From: Wolfiporia cocos
Lineage: Eukaryota > Basidiomycota > Agaricomycetes > Polyporales > Phaeolaceae
DNA: 64,000 nt
NCBI GenBank assembly: GCA_029448655.1
Contig: JACCLO010000012.1
Span: 930,001-994,000 of the forward strand
Reading direction: 5' to 3'
Shown here: piece after piece, positions 12,124-22,676 of the stretch
Numbering within the stretch: position 1 is the stretch's first letter
Layout of the letters: each line of letters begins with the position of its first letter
The notes under the pieces: model-generated
Databases searched by the model: none
What the model was told of the DNA's origin: nothing
The model's input: only the letters and a program-made list of their open reading frames with translations
Position numbers and translations under genes: made by a program

Positions 12124-14087
12124 TCAGCCTTGGCGGCGGGCTTCAGTGGCGGCGGCTGGCACGATGTCGTTGCTCGACATTTTGGCAAGTTTCAACTGCC
12201 GCGCAGTATCCCTGGCAAGAAGAAACTCCTCGCGCATTGCGCGTCTGCGTTCACGATCTTCCTGCCAGGTAACACGAAAGTCGTGTCGGTGCATGCGCTC
12301 TTGGTCGGCGTGCAGACGCGCCGCTCGATTCTCGGCAATGAGTCGGGCACGCAGGTCAATCAAATGTAGTTTCTCGTTGGAGATCTGTCACAAACTAGTC
12401 AATGCGATAATAAGGCGAGCACAAGGCTATGTCTCACTGCTAGCCTTCGCGCGAGATCGCTGAACTTCACGTGGTATGCGTAAAACTTATTGACGTACCC
12501 CTCCAATTTGTGGATACGTGGAGGGTTCTGCCGAATTTTGTTGGCAAAGAGATAGAAGAGGTCTATGTTTCTGGTGTCGTACATTGTCAGCGTCGTCACA
12601 AACTTTTTGCCCTGTCCTACCTACCGCTCTACTGAGGCTAATATCTCACAATGCCGGTGAAACCATCGCTGCAGGTCTCCAGAGTTCTTTTGGCCGAAAG
12701 CCTTTGGCATCTTGTTCAACTCCACCTGGATAGTGGCCAGTAGAGGCGGGATACAGTTGCACACTTCCATGATAGCCTTCGGGTCCTTCAGAAGGCTGCA
12801 CGAGCATAGTGACTACGCGTAGCATCGTAAGGGCACGCCATCGTGTGTATATGCGTCCAAACTCACGAGTGCTGCGTCGCGCGAAGCGTCCGCAGATTTC
12901 TCTGCACGCGCCACGAGGCTCTCAATGCGGAACACGTCGCGCAGGTTTGTCATGAACGACGAGAGAAGCTCGTCACTCTGCATACCCGTCTGCTCCTCGT
13001 ATGGAACGGGCGGGAGCGGCACCATCGAACGACGCAGCGGCGGAGGGTTAGCCAGGGCTGAGACGGGGGTTTCCACGGTCCCTGGGTACGCGGGAGGCTC
13101 GTCACAGGGATTATATTGCGGCGAGGGTAGCGCGGAGTTATCCGCCCGCAGAGGAGCCGAGGAGGCCGGTATGCGGGGCAGTGCACTTAATTGCACACCA
13201 GAAAGCGGTGGAACCATGGGCGAGCCGAAGTCGCACGGGATGCGTCGTTGCCAGCGAAGGATATCGAACGAGGATAATGACGTGCTCGCGTCATCTTCAT
13301 CGGTGGGAACGTCAATAAAGGACGCCGTCGAGCGCGCTGAGGGGGCAGGCGGATGAGAGCGAGGGCTGATGTTGGGGGGCGAGGCAAGGCTGACGTCCAC
13401 GAGGTCGTCGAGGGGAGACATCGGTAGGGGGGTATGCGCAGGCGCATTACAGGAGGCAAGGGGAAAATATGAAGGGATCAGCTGCAGCGGAGGAGGCGCC
13501 AGGCTACGCAGGCGCCTTGAATAGGATGTGGCGGCGGGGGGCGGCACGGGTGGGTGGGTTGATGTTCCGAACATCAGTCCTAAGCTTCCATATACATTGC
13601 TCGGCGCATCAGCTGTCAATTGAATGAGCTCATTGCGCTCTGGGGCGCGCCGTGGCACTTGGCAGGGGCAAACCGCACTCAGACGCCGTTCGGCGCGCTG
13701 AGGAAGGGACTTTGTCGAAGCTCGCAGGGAGCTCATTGGGCTGTATGTGACCGAGGGAGACGGCGTTTTACAGCGAGGAATGCAATCTGGGTTTGAGGAG
13801 GAGAGCGAGGCACACTTGGTAACTATTGAGAGCGGTCTACTAGAGCTATGCGTGTACCGGGGTCCAGCACTCCGAGGATAGGCTTCAAAGGACAACGCGG
13901 TGCTTAATGGTGTATCTGGTATCTGTATCGGAGAGTCGCATAGTGTCGTGTCGGTGCTATGGTGTGTAATCCGCGAGGACGAGCGTGATAAACAGAGGAG
14001 AGATTGCTCGCAGCCACATATCGCTTTAGAAGGAGAAGCAGACATCCGCAGCCCTAGGATAGGGGTACAAACATGCCGGGCCGCCAT
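12124..14087 (-). CDS. Large disordered/coiled-coil protein with an in-frame TAG
   Basis: Exons 14087-12867, 12812-12438 and 12384-12124 keep frame and total 619 codons including the stop. The first 370 residues are Ser/Pro-rich and disordered. Then comes a helical segment (DELLSSFMTNLRDVFRIESL), an exon with IMEVCNCIPPLLATIQVELN, NIDLFYLFANKIRQNPPRI and FYAYHVKFSDLARRL, and an Arg/Glu-rich coiled coil (LIDLRARLIAENRAARLHAD, RERRRAMREEFLLARDTARQ). I believe relatives exist in other Agaricomycetes but know no function. Oddity: the middle exon contains TAG at 12623-12621 after ILASVER; the frame is open again directly after it. Either CAG mutated to TAG, or a tiny 22-30 nt intron is removed, or the gene is ending here. 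Introns at 12813-12866 and 12385-12437 are canonical. Confidence 0.65.
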
Positions 14088-15266
14088 GTATATGAGGTTG
14101 TCTAGAGCACTGAGAAGGACGAGCTAGGAAAGAGGAGTTCGATAGGCGCGCAGCGCGAATATGCCCGAGCTGACACTCGACCGTGCTTCATATAAGCCGA
14201 ATTGTGGGTCCATGAGGGCGGCCTGCTCGCTGCAGCATCAGCTAACCCTCTCGAAGAACAATAACCCATCGTCGAGAAGCAACGTGATTCACGCTACGCA
14301 ATAATACAGGCCGCGCGCTTACACGGCGCTTAGTACTTACTGCGTCGGTAGGTAACGGTCTTGTTCTATTGGTTCGTGTAATAGTCATTACTGCGACAAG
14401 ACCATCCGGCCGGTCCTCATTCTTGACAGTATGCAGCTCACGCGGGACAGCGGAAGCCCGATGTGTAGCGCCTGCATGCTTAGCTCAGTGATCGAATATA
14501 GTCTACCCTGACTAGGGGTAGCCGGGCAAAGTGGATAACAGCAAGACAGAACCGCATAGAGACAGGGCAATCACCGTTACAGGCACAGAAAGGTCTGCAA
14601 TGTTCAGCCTCTTTGACATCTCAAGGTCGCCTAGTTATGCAATTATGCTAAGGCACAGTGACAGTGATAGCAATCCGTCTACGGCTTGTGATGATGTAGC
14701 GCAATCCAGCAGTGTTACGATGCTTGATTGATTTATGAGCCTATTAGACAGACCGAAGATGGGCAACAAGAAATGTCCAGGAAACAGTCTGTGGTAATTG
14801 AGGGCATCCGGCACGACAGGCGTTTGTGGCGCTGAGGATCATGCGACAAGTCTATCCGCCCATCCCACGGAGACAGTATCCGTGTCAGCCTCCGTGCTAT
14901 ACGAGACGCCACTGTGGAGGTGGACCTAGAGTCTGCCGTCGCACTGCTAGTAGCTGACTATTGCAAGCTGGAGGCTGCCGCTCAAGGATGTCGACCACAG
15001 CAAATCTTAGCGATATTGGACGGTTCAAGGCTAGCGAGGGAGCCAAGCTCCTCGATATTCCCGATGGTCAGGTATCGTGACAGGTGCGCGCAGCCGCTCC
15101 GTAGGGAATGCAGAGGTAGACCCATGTTCTTCAGCTCAGCATGCAATGCAACCGGTGTGGTCGAAGCTTGTAGTTGCGCGTCAAACTAGTCAGTAGCTTC
15201 GTATGGAAACGCGTGCGTCACCTTGTGCTGCTGAAAGATTTCTACGTAGTTGGTGGTAACTCCTTC
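14088..15266. other. Intergenic
   Basis: No supported gene. One plus-strand frame at 14914-15189 has no motif. Confidence 0.4.
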
Positions 15267-16372
15267 TCAGAAGGTCGAGATGTCGCCGGTTGCATGATCG
15301 AAGGCTAGAGCCCGACGAACCTGACTCATGTCGATGATTGTCGGATTGCCATCAACTGCGAATAGAGGCGTGCTAGCAGGCGAGTTAATGCTCGTGTGGC
15401 CTATCAGCGAGAGCCGCTTCAACATGCAAATAGTGCGATGCAGCTGCGTACGAGCTTCCCTACCGACCTGATCCTTGAAGTTGAAAGGTATCAGCCACTC
15501 TGTCAATGCATCGTAAAGATCATGTACTTGTTTCCATAGCTCGAATCCGCGAGATTGCGCATTGAAGAGATTTGCTTCAATATGTACTACCGCCATTACC
15601 ACGTTGATGACGTCGGCTACGGCGCGACCATGCACTTTGCGTAGTGCCCGCAGCTTCTGCGTTTGTACTGTATCGAGGTTAATGAAACGTGTAGTGATTG
15701 TTCCATTTCGCTGAGGGTCGTGTAGAGGAAGTGGAAGGAAGGGACCCTATCGAAGGGATCAGCTCCTGGGTCGGACGTACACAGCCTGTTTCACTCACAA
15801 ACTCTCCGGAGGTAACTACGGAGGGCACGCCGCGTTGCCCAGCAGTCAACACATTGTCGAAAATACCGGTGAGAACGACAGCTGAAGCTGTCAAGCGTTC
15901 CGTCTCTGCGCCCCACACAAGGTCCGATGCGTCTGGGGCGGCCAATTCGTAAGGTTCTTCTTTCAGGTACCGGATGAGCTGCTGCATGAGGGCCATTGGA
16001 ATAAATACCGTGTATTTGAAAGTCTTGAACAAACCAATCGATGAGCATGATAAGTATTTCTGATACATACATATTCCTTGCAAGATGTTGTCGGATGCGA
16101 CATGTAGTTCGATTGCGGGCCTGCTGTTCAAGGACGGGCGCCAGGTGCTCGATGCTAGCTTGGTCCGTCGTACCACAATAGAAATTCCGTCTTCCCACCA
16201 GATCACAACCCCACGGACCCACTCCTCAAAATCATGATGGTCTTGCGGAACAGCGTACTTGAAGTCTGAGGTGCTGTCAGAAAGCTGAGCAGTTTCCAGC
16301 GCTACAGATAGGATGAGATGTCTGAGCCTAATGTACGCTGATCAGACGAATGACATTAGCTCTCGGGGAGTT
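15267..16372 (-). CDS. Uncharacterised protein
   Basis: Two main exons: the first ends at 15799 (…VVTSGEF), and after an 88-bp intron (GTGAGT at 15798 to CCCTCAG at 15711) the second runs 15710-15267. The join reads GEFRNGTITTRFINLD, a smooth continuation. Other readable segments are HDFEEWVRGVVIWWEDGISI, FIPMALMQQLIRYLKEEPYE and VHGRAVADVINVVMAVVHIE. The upstream frame stays open to about 16340, and the true start may lie in one more short exon near 16480. No known domain; mostly helical, about 350 residues. Real by coding structure; function unknown. Confidence 0.55.
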
Positions 16373-17625
16373 GACTGTCTCGGTAGCTGCAGTGTGTCCA
16401 GTATATAGATGGATATCGTTCTCACTGCAAAACGACTCAGAGCTTCACATTGAATGAAAGTAGTCATTCTTACGCAAGAGCACGCCCCATCTCTCACCAA
16501 GAATGCGCGAGGCGCGTAGTATTAGAATTTCATCTAGTTAGAAAACAAAACAATTTCGGCGAGTAGTATCACAGTTTAACAAAGCGTGGGTCACAGCAGT
16601 GGGATCTTAAGGGCGTTTCATTCGCAAGCTCAAGATGTGGCATGGAGTTGATGCCCAGACGGTAAACGCCGACGGAGTCTGAATATATGAGGGCTCGTTA
16701 AACACCGCGAGGCGCGATGAGCCCTCAGATATTAATTTTCAGCATTGAGAAACGGCAGCAGGAGCCATTGTTGGGGGCAAAACAGTATGCTGAACACCGG
16801 GGCACGCTATGTACAATACACGGAACGAGTCATATATATATAGAGTGAGCGACAAAGAAATCATTAGGCATGTGCAATCGGTTATACATAACTTTGTGGT
16901 ATTTACGACGCACTCTGTCGTAGTTGAAACGTTGATACTATGCCTGCATGCACAGCTTATTAGAAGTCCGTTTTACCTTCATTTCATCTCATCTTCATAA
17001 TGGAATTCATTGGCATCGCCCAGAGCCTGGATCTAGCAAACTTCCACGAAACGTAGTCAATCGTTAGGTATGTAACTTTTGTTGATCAGGTGTCTCCCAA
17101 TAAGCAATTGCCAATAGCGATAGGCACGTACAGAAGTCTAGCCGTAACTCCTCGAGCTCAATGTGCATGTCGCCAGAGGGACCTTGTGATGATGCAGTAT
17201 TCTTCGGAGATTCCAGCACATTTCCACCTTTCCTGATGACCAGGCGCATTCGCTTCCTCCCCACTTCATAGATGAGAATTGGTGGAATGGTAAGCGCGAG
17301 AAAGCGCCACATGAACGTTTCACATCGGATCTGCAATGCACGATATCAGGTAAGGTGATCTGGTGTGGTGCCGTAGTTATTAGGACAGCTTGACTGGTGA
17401 TTTCATGCTTCAATACTTCAATCGCAGAGGTAAATGAGGAAGCCGAGAAGCACTAACGATATCTCGAAGGAAGGGACATGCATATGAGACATGCAGATGT
17501 CCATGCTCTATGTTCGTAGTCTGTGCTTAGCTTTCATTCAGATACAGTTTTGCTATGCGCTGATGTATCGCTAATACAGGGCATCTGCAACAGGGTGCAT
17601 CTTGCATAATCTCGCTGAGTGCAAC
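16373..17625. other. Intergenic
   Basis: No confident gene. A 90-codon minus-strand frame (17336-17064) with a hydrophobic start and a charged end may be a remnant; I cannot place it. Confidence 0.35.
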
Positions 17626-18799
17626 CTATTCAGCGTCAAACGCCAGGCACCTGACTTCAATCGACTCCCTCTGAGGCAGCTCTGGAGGAGCAGACGCGTC
17701 CAGAAATGCAGAGTGCGGAGTGAGCCTCGCCCTGTCCTCCTTCGAGTCGTAACACTTGATAAGTGTGACCTCCTCAGGCTTCTGGTTAGATAGGTAGTAC
17801 CACCTATGATCCGGATTATAACGCACACTAAATGTGCTGCTCTCGCGTTCCGGATATATTAGGCGGACGTGGACGAGGTCGTTTGCAACGTCGAGGTAAC
17901 GCCAGTCCGATACGGCGAGCGGCTTATGCGCGGCGGGGTGGTGGATGGGGCGCCACACATTGATGATGCGCACGCGGTCGGAGAGGAGGCGGTTGGCTTC
18001 ATCATCGGCGAAGTGATGTCTGACGCGCTTTTCGGACGCATCAAAAGTCTGATCGATGTGAACGCGCTCCTGACAATGTAAATCAGTAAACCAGGTCTGC
18101 TATGATCGAAATCACGGTTGTGAATATTTGCAGCGTTTACAGCAGGTCTGTCTAGTATATAGGTAGACAGTTGCTGTATAGTTCAATCGCTGGCAGCTCA
18201 AATATAGGACTGCACAACATTGCTAACTGATCAAGCTATCGAGCAGGCCTATCATCGTGGAATTAATTAACGGAGCAAACCGTACATTGGCGACTTGTCT
18301 GCTCGCCAGAGTGCAGAAATCAAATAAGCAATATTGCTACATACCACAGGTCCGCGAGCTCCCGGTCGGTCCTCTACCCCTGCTACCTTGCGCCTGAAAA
18401 GAAAGTGTGATAATGTGTCGAACATCAGACAGCTTGATTACAAACGGCCTACCTAATGGTGTGATCGAAGATGTAGACACGCTTAGCTCCGGTGACATTC
18501 TTGATGAGTTCCTCGACTTCTTCGTAGTATACCGTCTTGATCCTTGCTTCGGTATCGAACCCTTTCTCCTGGCTGACATGCTTCACAAATTGGAAGCCTG
18601 CTCTGTCTAAAGAAAATTCCTCCTCCCTTCCGCGCGCATCGTGAACGACGATGGAGCGAGGATCTGTGCCGATGTTCGCGGACAACACTCCCTTGGGTGC
18701 CTCCAGTGCATACTGATAGGGAGCCTCGTTGCCTATGGGCGCGTAGTAGTTCATGGTGGTCATCACATCGTGAAAATTGAGAGCTGCAGCAGTGGCCAT
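17626..18799 (-). CDS. GA4-desaturase / AsaB / CmcJ-like enzyme, copy 1
   Basis: Three exons give about 281 residues: ATG at 18799 (MATAAALNFHD), a first intron starting GTAGGC after DHTI(R), a short exon RRKVAGVEDRPGARGPV, a second intron starting GTATGT, and a long last exon. Diagnostic segments are MNYYAPIGNEAPYQY, IVVHDARGREEEFSLD, GFQFVKHVSQEKGF, RVYIFDHTIR, RVHIDQTFDASEKRVRHHF, IINVWRPIHHPAAHKPLAV, YLSNQKPEEVTLIKCYDSKE and LTPHSAFLD. This is the family that includes Aspergillus AsaB-type hydroxylases and gibberellin GA4 desaturase; members are often found in secondary-metabolite clusters, and the H-x-D of VHIDQ fits an iron/2-oxoglutarate-type site. Substrate unknown. Paralog 1.2 kb away on the same strand. 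Confidence 0.85.
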
Positions 18800-20022
18800 G
18801 ATGCGATATCAGACCGGACAGGGTCTGATCTGATATAGGCGCTAGCCTGGCGGCTTGCCTGAACCCCTGCACGCAATAGATTCGTCACGTTATCTAGGTG
18901 GACAGCTCTAGTCCGGCGGTATTGAATGAAAGAGCTGTTGGAGACGTCGGCAAGCACGCCTCATAGCTGTGAGCTTAGCTTGCTCAGCCAGCGATTGGTT
19001 CCCCTCTCTTTGGATGCGTGCGCTGCTGTTTTCTTTCGTGGCGTTTTGCACGAGACGCGCTTGAGTGTCTGGCTGTCCAGGCTTTGTAAGAACACGGCTT
19101 GCGCATTTTACTGGGGGTGTATCGATCAGAATCACTGGTACAGTTTTTTGTCTGCAGGATGAGCAGAAGGCAGAGTTTTGCGCGATGTAATATCATGTCT
19201 GAGTGCGCGTGCATTCGAGAGGCGCGTAGAGGCGCTCAGCGCGCCTAGAGTGTGCGGCCCCGAGACTATCCCGATCGATCTTAACAGTTACTGTACTGCA
19301 GTTCACTGGACGGTATAACCTACCCACCCCCTACCATTCCTGTATCCCTTGTTGAAATTCGCTACGCCGAGCCGGGTAAGCACAGCCGGAAGGCTGAGGG
19401 CGCGACGATTCAATTGAACAGGGACCAAGGTAAGGTATGCTTTGGGCCAAACCGGCGAGGCGTTCTGACCCCTCCAAAACGCTTAAGTATAGGACGGGCG
19501 CTACGGCAAAAGTATACGACGATCAGGTACACCCCAATGATTTCGCCCCTTCGTCATCGCCCCCTGACGCTACGATGGCGCTCGTCGCACGCAACGACGC
19601 ATTACTTCCAACATCCCTCCCTCCGACTCCCTAGTATTCAGCATCGCGTAGCTTATTCCGTGCAACGTGGCGACTGGAAACGAGTCTAGGACGGTACATA
19701 CATGACCTTCTGACATGCCCTGCATGCGTTCATGCGTGTTCAAATATTCATGCATCGTGAGTAGTGCCAGTGATCTCGACGTTTGAGAAAGGCCGCGCCT
19801 TCAATGCTGAGGTAATTAGCGAATGGCGGCCGATGCTGGTGGCGATTGTGCGTGCCTTGGATCACAAAGCTGCGGGTTCAGGTTTTAGATTAACATTCCA
19901 AGTAGAGTCAGGAACTTCGAGCCACATCTGGGTGTATCACCGGTGGTAACTATAAGAGAATACATGAGGCCAGAAATATGTTGCTAAAACCGTGCAATTT
20001 CAAAGATCGCCTTCCCTAGCAT
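18800..20022. other. Spacer between the paralogous pair
   Basis: Promoter of copy 1 and 3' flank of copy 2. No supported gene. Confidence 0.4.
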
Positions 20023-20963
20023 TCACTCGGTATCAAAAACCAAGCACCTGATCTCAATCGACTCCCTCTGCGGCAACTCTGGCGGCGTAGACGCGTCGAG
20101 GAAGGCGGAGTGCGGCGTCAGCCTCGCCCTGTCCTCCTGCGAATCGAAGCACTTGATGAGCGTGACCTCCTCAGGAGTCTGGTTCGACAGGTAGTGCCAC
20201 TTGTGGTTCGGGTTGTAGCGTACACTGAAGGTGCTGCCCTCACGGTGTGGGTAGATGAAACGAACGTGGACGAGGTCATTGGTAGTGTCGAGGTAGCGCC
20301 AGTCGGATACGGCAAGCGGCTTATGCGCGGCGGGATGGTGTATCGGGCGCCACACGTTGATTATGCGCACGCGTCCAGCAAGGAGGCGATCAGCTTCGTC
20401 TGGGAGATGATATTTGACACGCTTTACGGATGCGTCGAAGGTCTGATCGATGTGAACGCGCTCCTACGCATACTGTCAAGGCTGTATCCAGCGAAAGGTA
20501 TAGATTGCTACGTACCACAGGCCCGCGAAACTCGGGGCTATCCCCGCCCGCTTCCACCTTGCGCCTATTGTGGCGTCAATTTCGACAAATACCCTGGCGA
20601 ATAGCAAGTCACATACCTGATGGTGTGATCGAAAATATAGACACGCTTAGCTCCTACTGTGTTCTTCAAGAGCTCCTCAACCTCCTTGTAGTATACCGTC
20701 TTAATTCTCTCTTCGTCGTCAAACTCCTTCTCTTGACTGACATGCTTCACAAACTGGAAGCCCGTCTTGTCCAAAGAGAACTCCTGTTCCCGTCCGCGCG
20801 CGTCATGGACGACGACAGGATGTGGGTCCGTTCCGATGTTAGTGCGCGGCGTTCCCTCGGGGGGCTCGTACACATATTGGTACGGAGCCTGATCGCCTAC
20901 CGGCGCGTAGTAGTTCATAGTAGTAGGAACATCGTGAGGTGCAAGAGTCGCAGCGGTGGCCAT
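20023..20963 (-). CDS. GA4-desaturase / AsaB / CmcJ-like enzyme, copy 2
   Basis: Same exon plan as copy 1: ATG at 20963 (MATAATLAPHD), first intron starting GTATGT after DHTI(R), small exon (RRKVEAGGDSPEFRGPV), second intron, long last exon ending FDTE. Reads intact, with the same landmarks (MNYYAPVGDQAPYQY, VHDARGREQEFSLD, VHIDQTFDAS, NVWRPIHHPAAHKPLAV, CFDSQEDRARLTPHS). It differs from copy 1 at many residues, so the duplication is not recent. A degenerate 200-bp relative of its exon 2-intron-exon 3 region occurs at 43950-44152. Role as for copy 1: an oxidative tailoring enzyme by family, substrate unknown. Confidence 0.85.
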
Positions 20964-21376
20964 GATGATGATTCTGTAGTTGGTTGGGCGAGGTAGCTGT
21001 CTACTGCTGTTGGGATGCCTGGCCTCGAGAACGCGATCCTGTTTAAATAGATCGAAGAAAGCTCCCACAGCGTGCTAAGTAAGCAGCTTCCTCTATCCCG
21101 ACCGGTACGGGGTACCACGTTCCAGAAACTGCTTACGCATCAATATCTCCGCTGGCGTGCTCTCAGTGTGGGGTGACGCAAGAGAAGCTCAGGGTTCTTC
21201 TTGACTTGGAAGCGCTTCGACCGACTACAATGATGACGAATACAAACGCGCGATCAGCGAGTTTGTCCAGCTGACTATTATTGGAATGCAAGTTATGTGA
21301 GATAGTCGATCGAGCTAGCATCGAATATTGAATCTCAAGTGTTGTTGCCAGCGACTTGGCAGTCTATGCCTATGAC
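20964..21376. promoter_or_regulatory. Upstream region of copy 2
   Basis: No gene seen. Lies between the start of the second desaturase-like gene and a foldback element. Confidence 0.35.
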
Positions 21377-21378
21377 TA

Positions 21379-22177
21379 TGACGTTCGGATTGTACATTTA
21401 ATCAGCAATATTTAGAATGCAGCGCAGCAAATATAAAATGCAGCGCTGCAATACAAAAATTCGGCGCAGCAATATTGTACGCTGTACAGCAATATATTTT
21501 AGCAGCGCAGCAATATAAGAAATGTTGTGCAGCAATATTCAGCCATAGGCTATCGCAGCAATAGCAATAGGACGGACTTGCAATCCCTTTTAAGAGGCGT
21601 AGGTCGGGGTTTAACGTTTAGCATTGGGATAGCACCGTAGCACTACAACATATTTTTGCAAACTTGTACAACTGTCGCCTCGATTATAACCTCTTCTTTC
21701 AGTAGCTTACTCCTCTGCTCCTCCATTCCGCACAGCTCTTGCCACGCGAGCTCACATCACCTACCGGTGGCGGGACCGTCTCGCATCGGCAATTGTGCCG
21801 GTTCATAGTCAAAGCAAGAGAAGGTGCCCCCATTCTTTTCTAATGACTTGATGCGAGTGGGAAAAAAATCCGTGGGAGCAGGACTAGCTATCGAATGGGG
21901 AGTAATGCAGTCCAGTTGAACTCTGACCGTCGAACCTAACGTAGATACAATCTCCGACTTAAATCTATAGCTGCGATAAGCCCATTGCTGCATCCTTATA
22001 TTGCTGTGTAGCATTTCTATTATCACTACCCAGCGTATTATATTGCTGCACTGCTAAAATATATTGCTGTACAGCATACAATATTGCTGCGCCGAATTTT
22101 TGTATTGCAGCGCTGCATTTTATATTTGCTGCGCTGCATTCTAAATATTGCTGATTAAATGTACAATCCGAACGTCA
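21379..22177. mobile_element. 799-bp foldback MITE with 140-bp inverted repeats and TA target duplication
   Basis: Terminal inverted repeats 21379-21518 and 22038-22177 match over 140 bp with two C/T differences, starting TGACGTTCGGATTGTAC. A TA dinucleotide flanks each end (21377-21378, 22178-22179). Each arm contains several copies of CAGCAATAT. The roughly 520-bp middle has no transposase; an 89-codon frame there is probably chance. TA duplication suggests a Tc1/mariner-like or similar mobilising enzyme. Confidence 0.85.
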
Positions 22178-22483
22178 TACATGCCAATCAGGAATTCGCA
22201 CGTTAACATACATAAGGATTGCATTTCGCATAATATCATCGTCCGTTCGGACCTATGTCAATGTTGATGTCAGAGAATTTCATGAGCAGTGACTTACTCG
22301 GACATTCGTGCCTGCACTCAGGGGTTAGCATGACAAAGCCCAATGATTTGTATTGACCGCAGCGCTTGTCCACTCGGACATCCGAGAGGTCTCCGCGTCA
22401 GAGTGCAATGCTGTGCGCAGACAATAAATCATATATAGATCCGCGCATGATCCTAGATTGCTGCAATCTATTGTGGAGATCTT
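22178..22483. other. Spacer
   Basis: No gene seen. Confidence 0.35.
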
Positions 22484-22676
22484 GACATGGGTTTAGAGGG
22501 AAGGATCGGTAACCATTGCGCGAGCAGAGAATGTTAGGTCGCACAACTTTCTAAAGCCATTCTTTCACTTCCTCGGGAAGGAATGGCGAAACAGTACTGT
22601 TGTGAGTGGGGAATTGTTAAGTCAACCATTTATTATGTCCACGTGTGAGCTGGAAGCCTGGATATTCAGCATAGAG

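Noticed and set aside
12603..12649. Intron removing the TAG in the coiled-coil gene (GTGAGATATTAG donor at 12649)
   Set aside because: Sites look good but the join shifts the frame by one base, losing the downstream NIDLFYLF segment.
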